Positions 1 through 4,992 of a DNA stretch of 5,645 nucleotides are shown here, piece by piece. A program made the position numbers and the translations under genes. The stretch lies in contig CAAGKZ010000064.1 in NCBI GenBank assembly GCA_900770665.1, positions 1-5,645 on the forward strand, read 5' to 3'. A model generated the notes under the pieces. The model had not been told where the DNA came from. It saw nothing but the letters and a program-made list of their open reading frames with translations, and did not search any database. Each line of letters starts with the position of its first letter. Position 1 is the first letter of the stretch. This DNA is from Bacteroidaceae bacterium (lineage in GTDB: Bacteria; Bacteroidota; Bacteroidia; Bacteroidales; Bacteroidaceae).

Positions 1-34
1 ATACTGCGAGTGATAAAGAAATCAACAATGTTAA

Positions 35-58
35 TGTGTGGAAGTTTACTTACACACA
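35..58. repeat. 24-bp near-perfect palindrome
   Basis: TGTGTG (35-40) and CACACA (53-58) are exact inverted copies. Inside them AAGT (42-45) mirrors ACTT (48-51) around a TT centre, with one G/A mismatch pair at 41/52. The symmetry suggests either an operator for a dimeric regulator or a hairpin. There is no T-tract on either side, so it is not a classical intrinsic terminator. The gene it would serve is outside the window or absent. Confidence 0.5.
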
Positions 59-125
59 AAGCGAGCGAAAGCAGGTTCAATCGCGCGAAGTGCGGTTAAA
101 GCCAAAAGGGGAAAACAGCGAAACC

Positions 126-141
126 CTTGCCGTCAGGCAAG
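126..141. repeat. Short palindrome, TTGCC-GTCA-GGCAA family
   Basis: CTTGCC (126-131) and GGCAAG (136-141) form a perfect 6-bp stem around the tetraloop GTCA. This is a shortened member of the family with core TTGCC(C/G)GTCAGGGCAA, other copies of which lie at 213-228, 4166-4185 and 4906-4925. All four lie outside genes, as expected for an REP-like dispersed intergenic repeat. Function is unknown. Confidence 0.6.
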
Positions 142-143
142 TA

Positions 144-158
144 TTGCCCTAAGGGCAA
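144..158. repeat. Short palindrome TTGCCC-TAA-GGGCAA
   Basis: TTGCCC (144-149) and GGGCAA (153-158) form a perfect 6-bp stem with a TAA loop. The arms match those of the GTCA-loop palindromes nearby, but the loop differs, so this is either a degenerate relative or an independent hairpin. It lies two bases after the previous palindrome, and together they make a tandem hairpin pair. Confidence 0.5.
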
Positions 159-168
159 CCACCTTGTA

Positions 169-256
169 GCCCTTAAAGCCCTTGCCGCCCTTTTGGGCAT
201 TGAATCTACACCTTGCCCGTCAGGGCAAATGTCTTTTTCGCCCTTTTCGCCCTTTT
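169..256. repeat. GCCCTT boxes in 9-bp periodicity
   Basis: GCCCTT starts at 169, 178 and 187, exactly 9 bases apart, and again at 240 and 249, also 9 apart. The second pair forms two exact tandem copies of CGCCCTTTT (239-247 and 248-256). The palindrome at 213-228 lies between the two clusters. A 9-base period keeps reading frame, but stops and the lack of a start argue against coding. It may be a degenerated microsatellite or a structured 3' region of the mannosidase transcript. Confidence 0.55.
213..228. repeat. Palindrome TTGCCC-GTCA-GGGCAA
   Basis: A perfect 6-bp stem (213-218 with 223-228) closes on the tetraloop GTCA. It matches the two copies flanking the toxin-antitoxin operon at 15 of 16 core positions; the single difference is C instead of G at 218, which here completes the stem. 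This is the best-paired member of the dispersed intergenic palindrome family in the window. Confidence 0.65.
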
Positions 257-345
257 AGGCTTTAAATCAAATAAATATTAAAGGCGCAATGGAAAAATGG
301 TAGCTAAGGGTTTAAAGTGGATAAAGCATTAGTTGCCTTTAATGT

Positions 346-365
346 CCCTTAGTTTCCCTTAGTTT
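346..365. repeat. Tandem duplication of CCCTTAGTTT
   Basis: Two perfect head-to-tail copies of the 10-mer CCCTTAGTTT occupy 346-355 and 356-365, followed by a decayed third unit (TCTTAATG). CTAAGGG at 304-310 is the inverse of the repeat's CCCTTAG, so a stem with a loop of about 35 bases is possible. The repeat lies 22 bases past the mannosidase stop codon and might contribute to transcript end formation, but no T-tract supports a terminator. Confidence 0.5.
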
Positions 366-387
366 TCTTAATGCTCTTTACCATTAG

Positions 388-2535
388 CTATTTGAACTCC
401 AGCACTCCGCCTTGCATAATATCCTTGTGCGTTATTGCTGTGCCTTTTATGCGCTTGCCGTTGAGGTATGCTTTCTTCCAATTCCCATTGTTGGTTACTG
501 TAAATGTTTTTCCATCAGCAAGACGCAGCGTTGCCTCGGGGAAGAGCGGCACGCCAAGTTCATACTCTCCGCCGCATGGGTTGATGGGGTAGAATCCCAT
601 GGCGCTCATTACGTACCACGCCGACATCTGCCCACAGTCCTCGTTGCCGCAAATGCCATCGGGCGTGTTGCGGTAAAGCTCTTTCATAATCTGTGTTACG
701 TATTGCTGTGTCTTCTGTGGCTGCCCTGTGCGGTTGAAAAGGTAGGCTACGTGGTGGCTCGGTTCGTTGCCGTGGGTATACTGGCCAATCATGCCGGTGC
801 TGAAGATGGGCAGTTCGTCGTTCTCGCCGGGCGAGTAGGTGAACATGCTGTCGAGTTTCAGCTCAAAGCGCTTCTTGCCCACCAGTTCAATGAGTCCGTC
901 AATATCGTGTTGCACGCTCCACATGTAGTGCCATGCGTTGCTCTCGCAAATGTGCGGGGTGTATTCATCGGGGTTGAACAGGGGCTGGAAATTGCCCTTG
1001 CTGTCGCGTGGCTGCATAAAAGTTGTCGCGTGGTTGTACTGGTTGCGCCAATTTTCCGCACGGCGGTAGAAAACGGCGGCAATGCTATCCTTGCCCATTG
1101 CCTCGGCCATGCGTGCAATGCAGTAGTCGTCAAAGGCATACTCCAATGTGCGCGACATTGCCCAGTTGTCGGCATTGTAGGGGTCGGTGATGTCGTACGG
1201 CACGTAGCCATTCTCCTTGTAGAACCCTATGCCGCGGTACTCGTCGCAGTTTGCTGTGGCAACGTAGGCGGCAAGCGCCTTTTCGGCATCAAAGCCGCGG
1301 AAACCTTTCAGGTAGGCATCTGCAATCACCGGCACCGAGTGGTAGCCAATCATCATGTCGGTCTCGCTGCCCCACATGTTCCACACCGGCAGGCGACCGT
1401 GTTGCTCGTAGTGCGCAAGGAACGAGTTTACCATGTCATCGACAAGCTCGGGCGCTGTGAGGGTGAAAAGCGGGTGCGCTGTACGGTAGGTGTCCCACAG
1501 TGAGAAGGTCGAGTAGTTCTGCCATCCGTCGGCTGTGTGGTTCAGCTTGTCGGCACCGCGGTAAAGACCGTCGGCATCGCAAAACAGGGTGGGGGCAATC
1601 ATTGTGCGGTAGAGCGCGGTGTAGAAGCATACGCGCTCGTCCTTTGTGCCGCCTTTTACCTCAATGCATCCCAGCCGATGGTTCCAATAATCTTGTGTCG
1701 CCGTACGATAACGGTCGAAGTCGTTGTGCGGTGCTTCGGCGGCAAGGTTCTTTGCCGCTCCCTCAAGTCCCGTGCCCGAGAGGGCTGTAATAACGGTGAG
1801 CTCCCTGTCGCTCCCAAGGGCAAAGGTCATGGTAACCACTCCGGGCATAGTCCATATATTGCCGTCGCGGATAATTTGTGTCGGGTCGCACTTGAACGAT
1901 GCTATGGGGCGTGAAAAGCGTGTGCGGAAGTAGACCTCCTGTCCGCGCGCCCAGCCGTTGGAGTGGCGGTAACCCTCGATGGTGCAGCTATCGACAATGG
2001 CAATGTGGGTGGCTTGTGTGGCATCCCAGTTGGTTGCCTTGCCCAGGTTAAGCAGAACCGTGGCAGTGTCGGTGGGGTAGGTGTAGCGTTGCACGCCGCA
2101 ACGCTCTGTGGCTGTCAGCTCCACGTCAATGCCGTAGCTGTCAAGGTGTACGCGGTAATATCCTGCCTCGCACTCCTCACGCTCGTGGCTGAACATCGAG
2201 TGCACGCCAAGCGGAGCATTGGCAATCTTCAACGGGTGCGTGACGGGCATGAAACTTATGTCGTAGAGGTCGCCTGCTCCCGTTCCGCTAAGGTGCGTGT
2301 GGCTGAACCCGGCTATTGTGCTGTCGGGGTAGAAGTAGCCTGCAATCCAGTCCCAACCGGGACGGCCGTTGTCGGGGCTCAGCTGCACCATGCCGAAGGG
2401 TGCCTGTGCTCCGGGGTAGACATTGCCCTTGCCATCGGTACCAATGAGCGGATTAGCCAGTTTGGCATAATCTGTTGTCTGTGCTGTGGCTGTCAAAGCC
2501 AATGCCGAAAATATAATGGCAAGGATTTTGTTCAT
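388..2535 (-). CDS. Secreted GH92 alpha-mannosidase (Ca-dependent exo-mannosidase)
   Basis: The 715-residue product has a Sec signal peptide (residues 1-18, hydrophobic LAIIFSALALTATA, likely SPI cut after A18 before Q19) and no lipobox cysteine, so it is expected in the periplasm. Residues about 25-270 form the N-terminal beta-sandwich with the family signatures NPLIGTDGKGNVYPG (28-42), APFGMVQLSPD (45-55) and GFSHTHLSGTG (76-86). Residues about 290-700 are the (alpha/alpha)6 catalytic barrel, with ESNAWHYMWSVQHD (531-544), HGNEPSHH (588-595) and GNEDCGQMSAWY (630-641). By analogy with Bacteroides BT3990, E531 is the probable general acid and D633 lies in the base/calcium region. Family members release mannose from alpha-1,2, -1,3 or -1,6 linkages of N-glycans or mannans by an inverting, calcium-dependent reaction. 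The linkage cannot be called here. Length is normal and the gene is intact. The start fits the signal peptide. No susC/susD or other glycosidase lies beside it, so it does not look like part of a polysaccharide utilisation locus within this window. Confidence 0.97.
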   Translation of the reverse strand: MNKILAIIFSALALTATAQTTDYAKLANPLIGTDGKGNVYPGAQAPFGMVQLSPDNGRPGWDWIAGYFYPDSTIAGFSHTHLSGTGAGDLYDISFMPVTHPLKIANAPLGVHSMFSHEREECEAGYYRVHLDSYGIDVELTATERCGVQRYTYPTDTATVLLNLGKATNWDATQATHIAIVDSCTIEGYRHSNGWARGQEVYFRTRFSRPIASFKCDPTQIIRDGNIWTMPGVVTMTFALGSDRELTVITALSGTGLEGAAKNLAAEAPHNDFDRYRTATQDYWNHRLGCIEVKGGTKDERVCFYTALYRTMIAPTLFCDADGLYRGADKLNHTADGWQNYSTFSLWDTYRTAHPLFTLTAPELVDDMVNSFLAHYEQHGRLPVWNMWGSETDMMIGYHSVPVIADAYLKGFRGFDAEKALAAYVATANCDEYRGIGFYKENGYVPYDITDPYNADNWAMSRTLEYAFDDYCIARMAEAMGKDSIAAVFYRRAENWRNQYNHATTFMQPRDSKGNFQPLFNPDEYTPHICESNAWHYMWSVQHDIDGLIELVGKKRFELKLDSMFTYSPGENDELPIFSTGMIGQYTHGNEPSHHVAYLFNRTGQPQKTQQYVTQIMKELYRNTPDGICGNEDCGQMSAWYVMSAMGFYPINPCGGEYELGVPLFPEATLRLADGKTFTVTNNGNWKKAYLNGKRIKGTAITHKDIMQGGVLEFK

Positions 2536-2552
2536 AATTACAGGTTTGTCTG

Positions 2553-2584
2553 CGAAGATAATAAAAATTTCGTGTAAAAAGAAA
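2553..2584 (-). promoter_or_regulatory. Candidate promoter of the GH92 gene
   Basis: Read on the minus strand, TATCTTCG (2553-2560) matches the Bacteroidetes -7 consensus TAnnTTTG at all but one fixed position. TTTC (2581-2584) sits 20 bases upstream, where the -33 TTTG is expected. The -33 part overlaps the T-tract of the transporter terminator. Transcription would begin only about 10-15 bases before the ATG at 2535. No Shine-Dalgarno sequence precedes that ATG. Confidence 0.5.
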
Positions 2585-2607
2585 AACGAGGCGTTTGCCT
2601 CGTTTTT
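2582..2607 (-). terminator. Intrinsic terminator of the transporter gene
   Basis: AAAAACGAGGC (2582-2592) and GCCTCGTTTTT (2597-2607) form a perfect 11-bp inverted repeat with a 4-base loop. On the minus strand the GC-rich core CGAGGC/GCCTCG is followed by a T-rich tract (TTTTTCTTTTT). It begins six bases after the transporter stop codon (TAA, 2614-2616). Its symmetric A and T runs could also stop plus-strand transcription. It separates the transporter from the co-oriented mannosidase. Confidence 0.93.
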
Positions 2608-2613
2608 ACTGCG

Positions 2614-4071
2614 TTATTGCTGTTTCTCGAAATGGAACGGCTCGAACTGTGAATCCTTGTCCACCCAGTGCGGCTTGCGCATGGCGTAGATGACGAACGG
2701 TGCGCCGGTGACCACAATGCAACCGATGATGAGCACTGCATACCACACAGCGTTGCTACCCACTGCAATCTGTGCCGGTGGAATGAAACTGAGCACGAAG
2801 GCAAGCAGACTGCCAAGGAATCCCACACCCGATACAAGCCACATGAGCCCGTTGCCGCTTTTGCCCAAACGGAAGGGGCGCGGAGCATCCTTCATGTTGT
2901 ATCGCAAGTATATGGCGGCAGCAAACATCAACAGGTACATTATAAGGTACAGCAGCACTGTGAGCTGTGAAAGAATCTGGTAGAAGCTCTGCACCGATGG
3001 CATAACCACAAACAGCAGGCTCAGAAGTGTCACCACGCCGCCCTGGATTAGCAGTATATTCTTCTGCACACCCAGGCTGTTGCTCTTCTGCATGAACGGT
3101 GGCAAATAGCCGGCCTTACCCACTGCGAATATACCCTTTGACGGGCCCGATACCCAGGTGAGCACTCCTGCAAGCACACCGAACGCAAGGGCTATGGCAA
3201 TGATGGGCGACAGCCACGACATACCCACGAACTTGAAGTAGTTGTCAAAGCCAACGAGCAGGCTCTGTGTTAGGTTGATGTCCTGTTGCGGAATGATGAT
3301 GCCAAGCGAGAATGTGCCCAAAACAAAGATGAGCACTGTTATTATGGCACCCATGAACACCGCCTTGGGGTAGTTCTTGCTCGGGTTCTCCATGTCCTTC
3401 ACGTGGATACCCGTCATCTCCATACCCGCATAGAAAAGGAAGATGCCCGATGCCAGTACCAGGTTGTCCAGCTTTGTGATGTCCGGGAAAAAGTCGCCGC
3501 CAAAGTCCATCTGCGACTTGCCGCCCCCAATGAGGTATATGATGGCAAGCAGCACAAGCAACGCCGCCGGGATGATGGTACCAATAAGACCGCCCACCTT
3601 TGCCACCTTGCTCACCCAACCGAGTCCCTTGAGCGAAATGTATGTGGCAATCCAGTAGATGGCAAGTACCACAATGAGAGTGTAGAGCTTGTTCGATGCC
3701 AATGACATGTCGGCAGCATCGTTCATGCCAATGAAAGCCAGCGACACGGCACCGAAGGTCAATACCGTGGGGTACCAAATCGTGCTCTCAACCCACTGCA
3801 GCCAAATGGCTACGAAACCAAGTCTTTTGCCGAACGCCTCGCCCACCCAACGGAAAACACCGCCCTGCTTGTCCTGGAACATGGCGGCAAGCTCGGCAGC
3901 CACAAACGATGTGGGGATTAGGAACACAAGCGCGGCAAACAGATAGTAGAATGCCGAGCTGATGCCGTACTCGGCCTCGGCAGGCAGTCCGCGCAGCGAA
4001 ACAACGGCTGTGACGTTCATGATAGCCAATGTAGCCACACCCATCTTTACAGTTTTTGAAAATGTTGACAT
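2614..4071 (-). CDS. APC-family amino-acid transporter, GadC-like (glutamate/GABA antiporter type)
   Basis: The 485-residue inner-membrane protein has about 12 hydrophobic spans (roughly 10-25, 38-63, 84-111, 129-147, 155-182, 204-220, 236-261, 288-307, 338-357, 365-389, 409-431, 443-463). It aligns along its length with E. coli GadC as recalled: GGVFRWV (70-76), AKVGGLIGTIIPA (157-169), GMEMTGIHVKDMENPSKNYP (216-235), IPQQDINL (260-267), SGPSKGIFAVGKAGYLP (308-324) and SFIPP (428-432). GadC exchanges external glutamate for GABA in acid resistance. The substrate here is not proven, and glutamate decarboxylase and glutaminase genes are not adjacent. The tail after the last span is only about 22 residues, shorter than the GadC C-terminal plug that closes the pore at neutral pH, so pH gating may differ. 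The frame is open upstream to a Met at 4155, but the start at 4071 is preferred because AAGGA lies five bases before it and APC proteins begin just before the first span. A terminator follows immediately. Confidence 0.9.
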   Translation of the reverse strand: MSTFSKTVKMGVATLAIMNVTAVVSLRGLPAEAEYGISSAFYYLFAALVFLIPTSFVAAELAAMFQDKQGGVFRWVGEAFGKRLGFVAIWLQWVESTIWYPTVLTFGAVSLAFIGMNDAADMSLASNKLYTLIVVLAIYWIATYISLKGLGWVSKVAKVGGLIGTIIPAALLVLLAIIYLIGGGKSQMDFGGDFFPDITKLDNLVLASGIFLFYAGMEMTGIHVKDMENPSKNYPKAVFMGAIITVLIFVLGTFSLGIIIPQQDINLTQSLLVGFDNYFKFVGMSWLSPIIAIALAFGVLAGVLTWVSGPSKGIFAVGKAGYLPPFMQKSNSLGVQKNILLIQGGVVTLLSLLFVVMPSVQSFYQILSQLTVLLYLIMYLLMFAAAIYLRYNMKDAPRPFRLGKSGNGLMWLVSGVGFLGSLLAFVLSFIPPAQIAVGSNAVWYAVLIIGCIVVTGAPFVIYAMRKPHWVDKDSQFEPFHFEKQQ

Positions 4072-4076
4072 AGTTA

Positions 4077-4081
4077 TCCTT
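4077..4081 (-). promoter_or_regulatory. Shine-Dalgarno site fixing the transporter start
   Basis: On the minus strand AAGGA is followed by TAACT and then ATG (4071), giving a 5-base spacing. Strong SD sites are uncommon in Bacteroidetes, and this one favours the start at 4071 over the in-frame Met at 4155, which would add 28 non-conserved residues. Confidence 0.65.
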
Positions 4082-4165
4082 TTTTGTTGGTTATAATCGT
4101 AAAGAATAACAATGCTGCCGGACAGATGGTTCGGCATAGACTGAACCTGCTCCATAATATTGCTG

Positions 4166-4185
4166 TTGCCGGTCAGGGCAACTGA
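4166..4185. repeat. Left copy of a 20-bp direct repeat flanking the toxin-antitoxin operon
   Basis: TTGCCGGTCAGGGCAACTGA occurs here and, identical over all 20 bases, at 4906-4925 in the same orientation. The identity ends abruptly on both sides. Within it TTGCC (4166-4170) pairs with GGCAA (4177-4181), and TCAG (4173-4176) can pair with CTGA (4182-4185), giving two mutually exclusive hairpins. The copy lies in the divergent spacer, 95 bases upstream of the transporter start, and might be in its 5' leader. Confidence 0.75.
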
Positions 4186-4254
4186 GTGGTCTTTAAGCTC
4201 TTTTGGAAGCAGTCAATTGCCAAATGTTAAAACCTGAAACTTTTACCTTCTTCT

Positions 4255-4286
4255 CTTGTTTTTGTTATATAAGTGTTATACATTTG
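4255..4286 (+). promoter_or_regulatory. Promoter of the toxin-antitoxin operon
   Basis: TACATTTG (4279-4286) is a perfect match to the Bacteroidetes -7 element TAnnTTTG. CTTG (4255-4258) lies exactly 20 bases upstream and matches the -33 TTTG at three of four bases. The predicted start site is in the low 4290s, about 20 bases before the antitoxin ATG. Confidence 0.75.
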
Positions 4287-4302
4287 TATTCGTAAATATA
4301 AC
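4264..4302. promoter_or_regulatory. Candidate operator for toxin-antitoxin autoregulation
   Basis: GTTATA occurs at 4264-4269 and 4275-4280, 11 bases apart, and its inverse TATAAC occurs at 4297-4302, 22 bases from the second copy. The outer pair extends to GTTATAT (4264-4270) and ATATAAC (4296-4302). All boxes therefore fall on the same helical face and straddle the -7 element. This fits repression by ribbon-helix-helix dimers binding side by side, the usual mode for this antitoxin class. Binding itself is inferred. Confidence 0.55.
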
Positions 4303-4312
4303 AGATTGAGAT

Positions 4313-4558
4313 ATGGATATAGCAATTGACAGAAAACAGACTGCATTCCGTTTGAGTACGGATTTGCTCGCAAAGTTAAAAGAGGCTGCCACACGTGAAA
4401 ACCGCAGTCTGAACAACTATGTGGAGAGCGTACTTATGGATGTCGTATATAACAATCCCAACAAGCTCACCATCAAGGCAATGAGAGAGGCCAGGGAAAA
4501 CCGTGAACTTGAAACTCTGAAGACTGATAACCTTGAAACATTGATAAACTCTTTATAG
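4313..4558 (+). CDS. Type II antitoxin, ribbon-helix-helix (RelB/DinJ-like)
   Basis: The 81-residue protein starts with a ribbon-helix-helix DNA-binding fold: beta strand at about 8-14 (KQTAFRL), helix A at 15-28 (STDLLAKLKEAATR), turn NRSL, and helix B at 32-46 (SLNNYVESVLMDVVY). The charged C-terminal half resembles the toxin-binding tail of DinJ; NPNKLTIKAM (48-57) parallels the DinJ segment PNQLTIQTI, and the end LETLINSL (74-81) parallels its DLFDKLGI end. The N-terminal half reads more like Arc/CopG proteins. Expected roles are to neutralise the downstream nuclease and to repress the operon. It is separated from the toxin by one base, so translation is probably coupled. The operon is visibly richer in A+T than the mannosidase and transporter genes, which may reflect horizontal acquisition. 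Confidence 0.9.
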   Translation: MDIAIDRKQTAFRLSTDLLAKLKEAATRENRSLNNYVESVLMDVVYNNPNKLTIKAMREARENRELETLKTDNLETLINSL

Positions 4559-4559
4559 G

Positions 4560-4832
4560 ATGTTTATACTCAAGATAACAAGTCAGTTCAAGAAAGACTT
4601 GAAACGAATACAGAACAACCCGACAAAAATTGCACATCTAAAAGAAGTCCTTCAATTGCTTGAGCAAGATGGTGCATTGCCCGAGAGGTTTAAACCACAT
4701 AAGTTGATTGGCGATTATGCGGGATTTATGGAGTGCCATGTTGAAAATGATTTGCTTCTGATATGGCTTGACCCGGAGGAAAACGTCATCAAGTTGGTTC
4801 GTCTGGGAACTCATTCTGAACTATTTAAATGA
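4560..4832 (+). CDS. yafQ: YafQ/RelE-family toxin, ribosome-dependent mRNA interferase
   Basis: The 90-residue protein matches the YafQ branch of the RelE superfamily in length and motifs. LKITSQFKKDLKRI (4-17) is the usual start, LPERFKPHKLIGDYAGFMEC (40-59) is the central block, and LVRLGTHSELF (79-89) is the end. The residues known to matter in E. coli YafQ all have counterparts: H50 as H47, H63 as H60, D67 as D64, H87 as H85 and F91 as F89, with R81 also kept. The Trp after the catalytic Asp in YafQ is Leu65 here. The set predicts an active ribosome-dependent endonuclease that cuts translated mRNA. ATG follows the antitoxin TAG after one base, without a clear independent ribosome site, so toxin synthesis probably depends on antitoxin translation. 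Confidence 0.93.
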   Translation: MFILKITSQFKKDLKRIQNNPTKIAHLKEVLQLLEQDGALPERFKPHKLIGDYAGFMECHVENDLLLIWLDPEENVIKLVRLGTHSELFK

Positions 4833-4854
4833 GACAGTTTTTATTCAACCTTTC

Positions 4855-4900
4855 AAGAAATCGGGTGACCCAATTTTACTTTTGGGTCACCCGATTTCTT
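4855..4900 (+). terminator. Long-stem terminator after the toxin gene
   Basis: The arms at 4855-4873 and 4882-4900 are a perfect 19-bp inverted repeat around an 8-base loop (TTTTACTT), with a GC-rich core GGGTGACCC. The right arm ends in TTTCTTTA, a weak T-tract, so termination on the plus strand is plausible from 22 bases past the toxin stop. The symmetry would also let it stop minus-strand transcripts from the PH-like gene at 4993. Confidence 0.82.
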
Positions 4901-4905
4901 TATCC

Positions 4906-4925
4906 TTGCCGGTCAGGGCAACTGA
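4906..4925. repeat. Right copy of the 20-bp direct repeat flanking the toxin-antitoxin operon
   Basis: It is identical over 20 bases and in the same orientation as 4166-4185. It begins five bases after the toxin terminator, so the two copies enclose promoter, antitoxin, toxin and terminator with little else. It also belongs to the palindrome family seen at 126-141 and 213-228. Confidence 0.75.
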
Positions 4926-4992
4926 ACTTTCAGCCCCTTAATTCCATTAAACCGTAAGTAAAGCAACCTACGCTGCTCTATGTCCTAAAAAT

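Larger units (their letters stand above)
1..387. other. Repeat-rich intergenic region without a credible gene
   Basis: No reading frame here has family features or a convincing start, and the 73-residue frame beginning at 371 runs antisense into the mannosidase gene. The stretch lies just 3' of the minus-strand mannosidase stop (TAG, read from 388-390). It is packed with short palindromes and tandem repeats built from GCCC/GGGC boxes, listed separately. Several boxes could pair in alternative ways: AAGGGC at 151-156 can pair with TTGCCC upstream or with GCCCTT at 169-174. A transcript reading through would therefore be strongly structured. No tRNA, rRNA or classical T-tract terminator was recognised. 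Whether any of it belongs to a gene left of base 1 cannot be told. Confidence 0.6.

Noticed and set aside
61..110. GGTTCAATC at about 74-82 looked like a tRNA T-loop
   Set aside because: No flanking T-stem, acceptor stem or anticodon arm can be built around it.
412..1503. Plus-strand 363-codon open frame, plus further frames at 1537-1914 and 1963-2577
   Set aside because: They lie wholly or almost wholly opposite the unmistakable GH92 gene, are rich in Val/His/Cys/Ala as expected of antisense frames in a biased gene, and show no family motif.
3245..3778. Minus-strand 177-codon frame and opposing plus-strand frame 3286-3705 within the transporter
   Set aside because: Both overlap the conserved transporter in other frames. 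Their His/Gly- or charge-rich content and lack of domains mark them as shadows.
388..4071. Transporter and mannosidase as one operon
   Set aside because: A perfect terminator stem with a T-rich tract starts six bases after the transporter stop, and a candidate promoter follows it.
4072..4155. 28-residue N-terminal extension of the transporter from the Met at 4155
   Set aside because: The extension is polar and unlike APC N-termini, and a good AAGGA site sits five bases before the internal ATG at 4071.
4166..4925. Insertion sequence or composite transposon around the toxin-antitoxin operon
   Set aside because: There is no transposase or recombinase between the repeats, no terminal inverted repeats, and no short target duplication beyond the 20-bp palindromic repeat itself. 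Only a cassette hypothesis is kept.
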